DNA of 8,067 bases from Planctomycetales bacterium 4484_123 (GTDB taxonomy: Bacteria > Planctomycetota > Phycisphaerae > SM23-33), in the NCBI GenBank assembly GCA_002049885.1, contig MVCS01000124.1, forward strand, positions 1-8,067, read 5' to 3'. Shown here one piece after another: positions 7,267-8,067 of the stretch (position 1 is the first letter of the stretch; every line of letters starts with the position of its first letter). A program made the translations under genes and the position numbers. A model generated the notes under the pieces. That model made no database searches, was not told the DNA's origin, and saw nothing but the letters and a program-made list of their open reading frames with translations.

Positions 7267-7582
7267 CCCCAGCCCGTTCGCGACCAGAGCAGATACAGCA
7301 GCCAGCCCAACAGCAACGCACCACCCACCCGCAGCAGCAGCATGAACGGCAGACGCGGACCGGCCTTCTGGGCGATGCGCAGCTCCACCGGCAGGCCGTG
7401 GGCCACCAGGATCATCGTCCCCAGCACCGTCACCTGCCCCACCGTCAGCGCCAGCCCCGGCGCCACCGGCGCGAACACCACCATCGCCCCGTAAATGTTG
7501 GTCGCCAGCGCCGTGGCCCACACCAGGCCCATCTCCCCCGGCAGGCCCACCAGGGCCATCACCGGCCCCAGCGCCCGGCCAA
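7267..7582 (-). pseudogene. Gate-domain (nucleoside recognition-like) membrane protein remnant
   Basis: On the minus strand about 105 residues read as a polytopic membrane protein: LGRALGPVMALVGLPGEMGL, then WATALATNIYGAMVVFAPVA, LTVGQVTVLGTMILVAHGLP and RVGGALLLGWLLYLLW. The loop LPGEMGLVWATALATNIYG and the segment VLGTMILVAHGLPVE resemble the Gate domain (PF07670) found in SpmA/SpmB, YjiG/YjiH and COG3366-like proteins. The substrate of such proteins is mostly unknown. Family sense begins abruptly near 7582; the same open frame continues upstream only as antisense of the kelch-like gene, so the native N-terminus is lost. At the other end the frame runs into the antisense of the transglycosylase gene and stops at 7206, so the C-terminal half appears missing as well. 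It is probably a non-functional remnant; a short intact gene is less likely. Confidence 0.62.
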
Positions 7583-8067
7583 GCGGCGGAAGCTCAACCC
7601 CAGGCTGCTGAACATCCAGCCCAACCGCTGGCTGAAACTGCACGAACAGAAACCCACCGACGCCGTGGCATTCCGCCGGCAGGCACACGGCGGGAGCTGC
7701 TTCGACACCAAGCGGGGCAGGCTGGTCCTCTTCGGCAGCAACACCCATGGCCGAACCTGGATGAACTCTCCGCTGTTCTTCGACCCCGTCACCACCACCT
7801 GGAGCCGGGCCTACGATGACGACAAACCCGAAACCTACACCGTCAACGCCGAAGGCATCCCGGTGGCAGGCTCCCGCGGCGACCACCCCTGAACTATGCA
7901 CATCTTCGGAGCGGTCGTGTATGACCCTCAACGCGACGAAATGGTCGCGGCCTCACACCCCGGACACATGGTCCCCGGACGCTTCACCAACGTGATGAAG
8001 GGCCTGTGGAGAACAAATCGAACGCCACCCGACCTGGACCTACCGACTGGCCGAGGGCAAGTGGGTG
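7583..8067 (+). pseudogene. Kelch-like beta-propeller protein remnant, truncated and interrupted, 3'-partial
   Basis: Sense starts without a start codon near 7583-7596 (LLNIQPNRWLKLHEQKPTDA) and proceeds through kelch-type blades: AHGGSCFDTKRGRLVLFGSN, then SPLFFDPVTTTWSRAYDDDK and VNAEGIPVAGSRGDHP. The frame then hits TGA at 7890-7892, but continues beyond it as TMHIFGAVVYDPQRDEMVAA and PGRFTNVMKGLWRT. Near the AAA at 8015-8017 a one-base shift is needed to continue as IERHPTWTYRLAEGKWV to the window edge. The TGA stands where family memory predicts Trp (HPW.MH). Such propellers are usually exported proteins binding other proteins or sugars; no catalytic function can be assigned. The missing 5' end, the nonsense codon and the frameshift point to a decayed gene, although single-base sequence errors could explain the last two. 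Confidence 0.7.

Noticed and set aside
6678..7892. Plus-strand open frame of 404 codons taken as one gene
   Set aside because: Its first part is an out-of-frame reading of the SLT gene and its middle is antisense of the Gate-domain remnant; only the last part (after about 7583) is real kelch-like sequence.
7583..7931. N-terminal half of the minus-strand frame 7931-7206 as part of the Gate protein
   Set aside because: This stretch is antisense of the kelch-like remnant and has no membrane segments; only 7267-7582 fits the Gate family.
1..8067. CRISPR array, tRNA, rRNA or insertion sequence
   Set aside because: I saw no regularly spaced repeats, no tRNA-like cloverleaf, no rRNA core motifs and no transposase sequence or terminal repeats in the window.

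Overview
The window is GC-rich with strong G/C bias at third codon positions. The families present (a ribbon-helix-helix protein with a CxxCxGxG knuckle, a DUF4962/heparinase II/III-like protein, large TPR proteins, a Gate-domain membrane protein and a kelch-like propeller) resemble what I remember from Planctomycetota or related environmental bacteria. That placement is inference; no rRNA or other marker gene is present.

Layout: (1) 1-194, minus strand: N-terminal part of a ribbon-helix-helix regulator running off the left edge. (2) 195-316: short divergent intergenic region with a palindrome, an inverted repeat and a good Shine-Dalgarno. (3) 317-1780, plus: decayed DUF4962/heparinase II/III-like gene with several frameshifts, an in-frame TGA and its catalytic core missing. 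(4) 1781-2184: about 400 bases without a gene, first a cluster of GC palindromes and repeats, then a leader holding three compact hairpins. (5) 2185-7266, plus: a likely three-gene cell-envelope operon of a TPR lipoprotein (one apparent frameshift), a 1032-residue exported TPR protein with an embedded peptidoglycan-binding domain, and a membrane-anchored SLT lytic transglycosylase. (6) 7267-7582, minus: remnant of a Gate-domain membrane protein. (7) 7583-8067, plus: remnant of a kelch-like beta-propeller gene with an in-frame TGA and a frameshift, running off the right edge. The last two remnants meet head to head, as if one deletion removed both 5' ends.

The operon is the functional core. 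Two TPR proteins and a short lytic transglycosylase look like a dispersed version of the superhelix-plus-SLT layout of Slt70-type enzymes, with wall attachment supplied by the peptidoglycan-binding domain in the second TPR protein. Coding lesions concentrate in the flanking genes; 3.7 kb of continuous coding in the second and third operon genes is intact. This argues for real gene decay around a maintained wall-remodelling operon rather than uniformly poor sequence, although lesions at C and A runs leave sequencing error possible for some sites.
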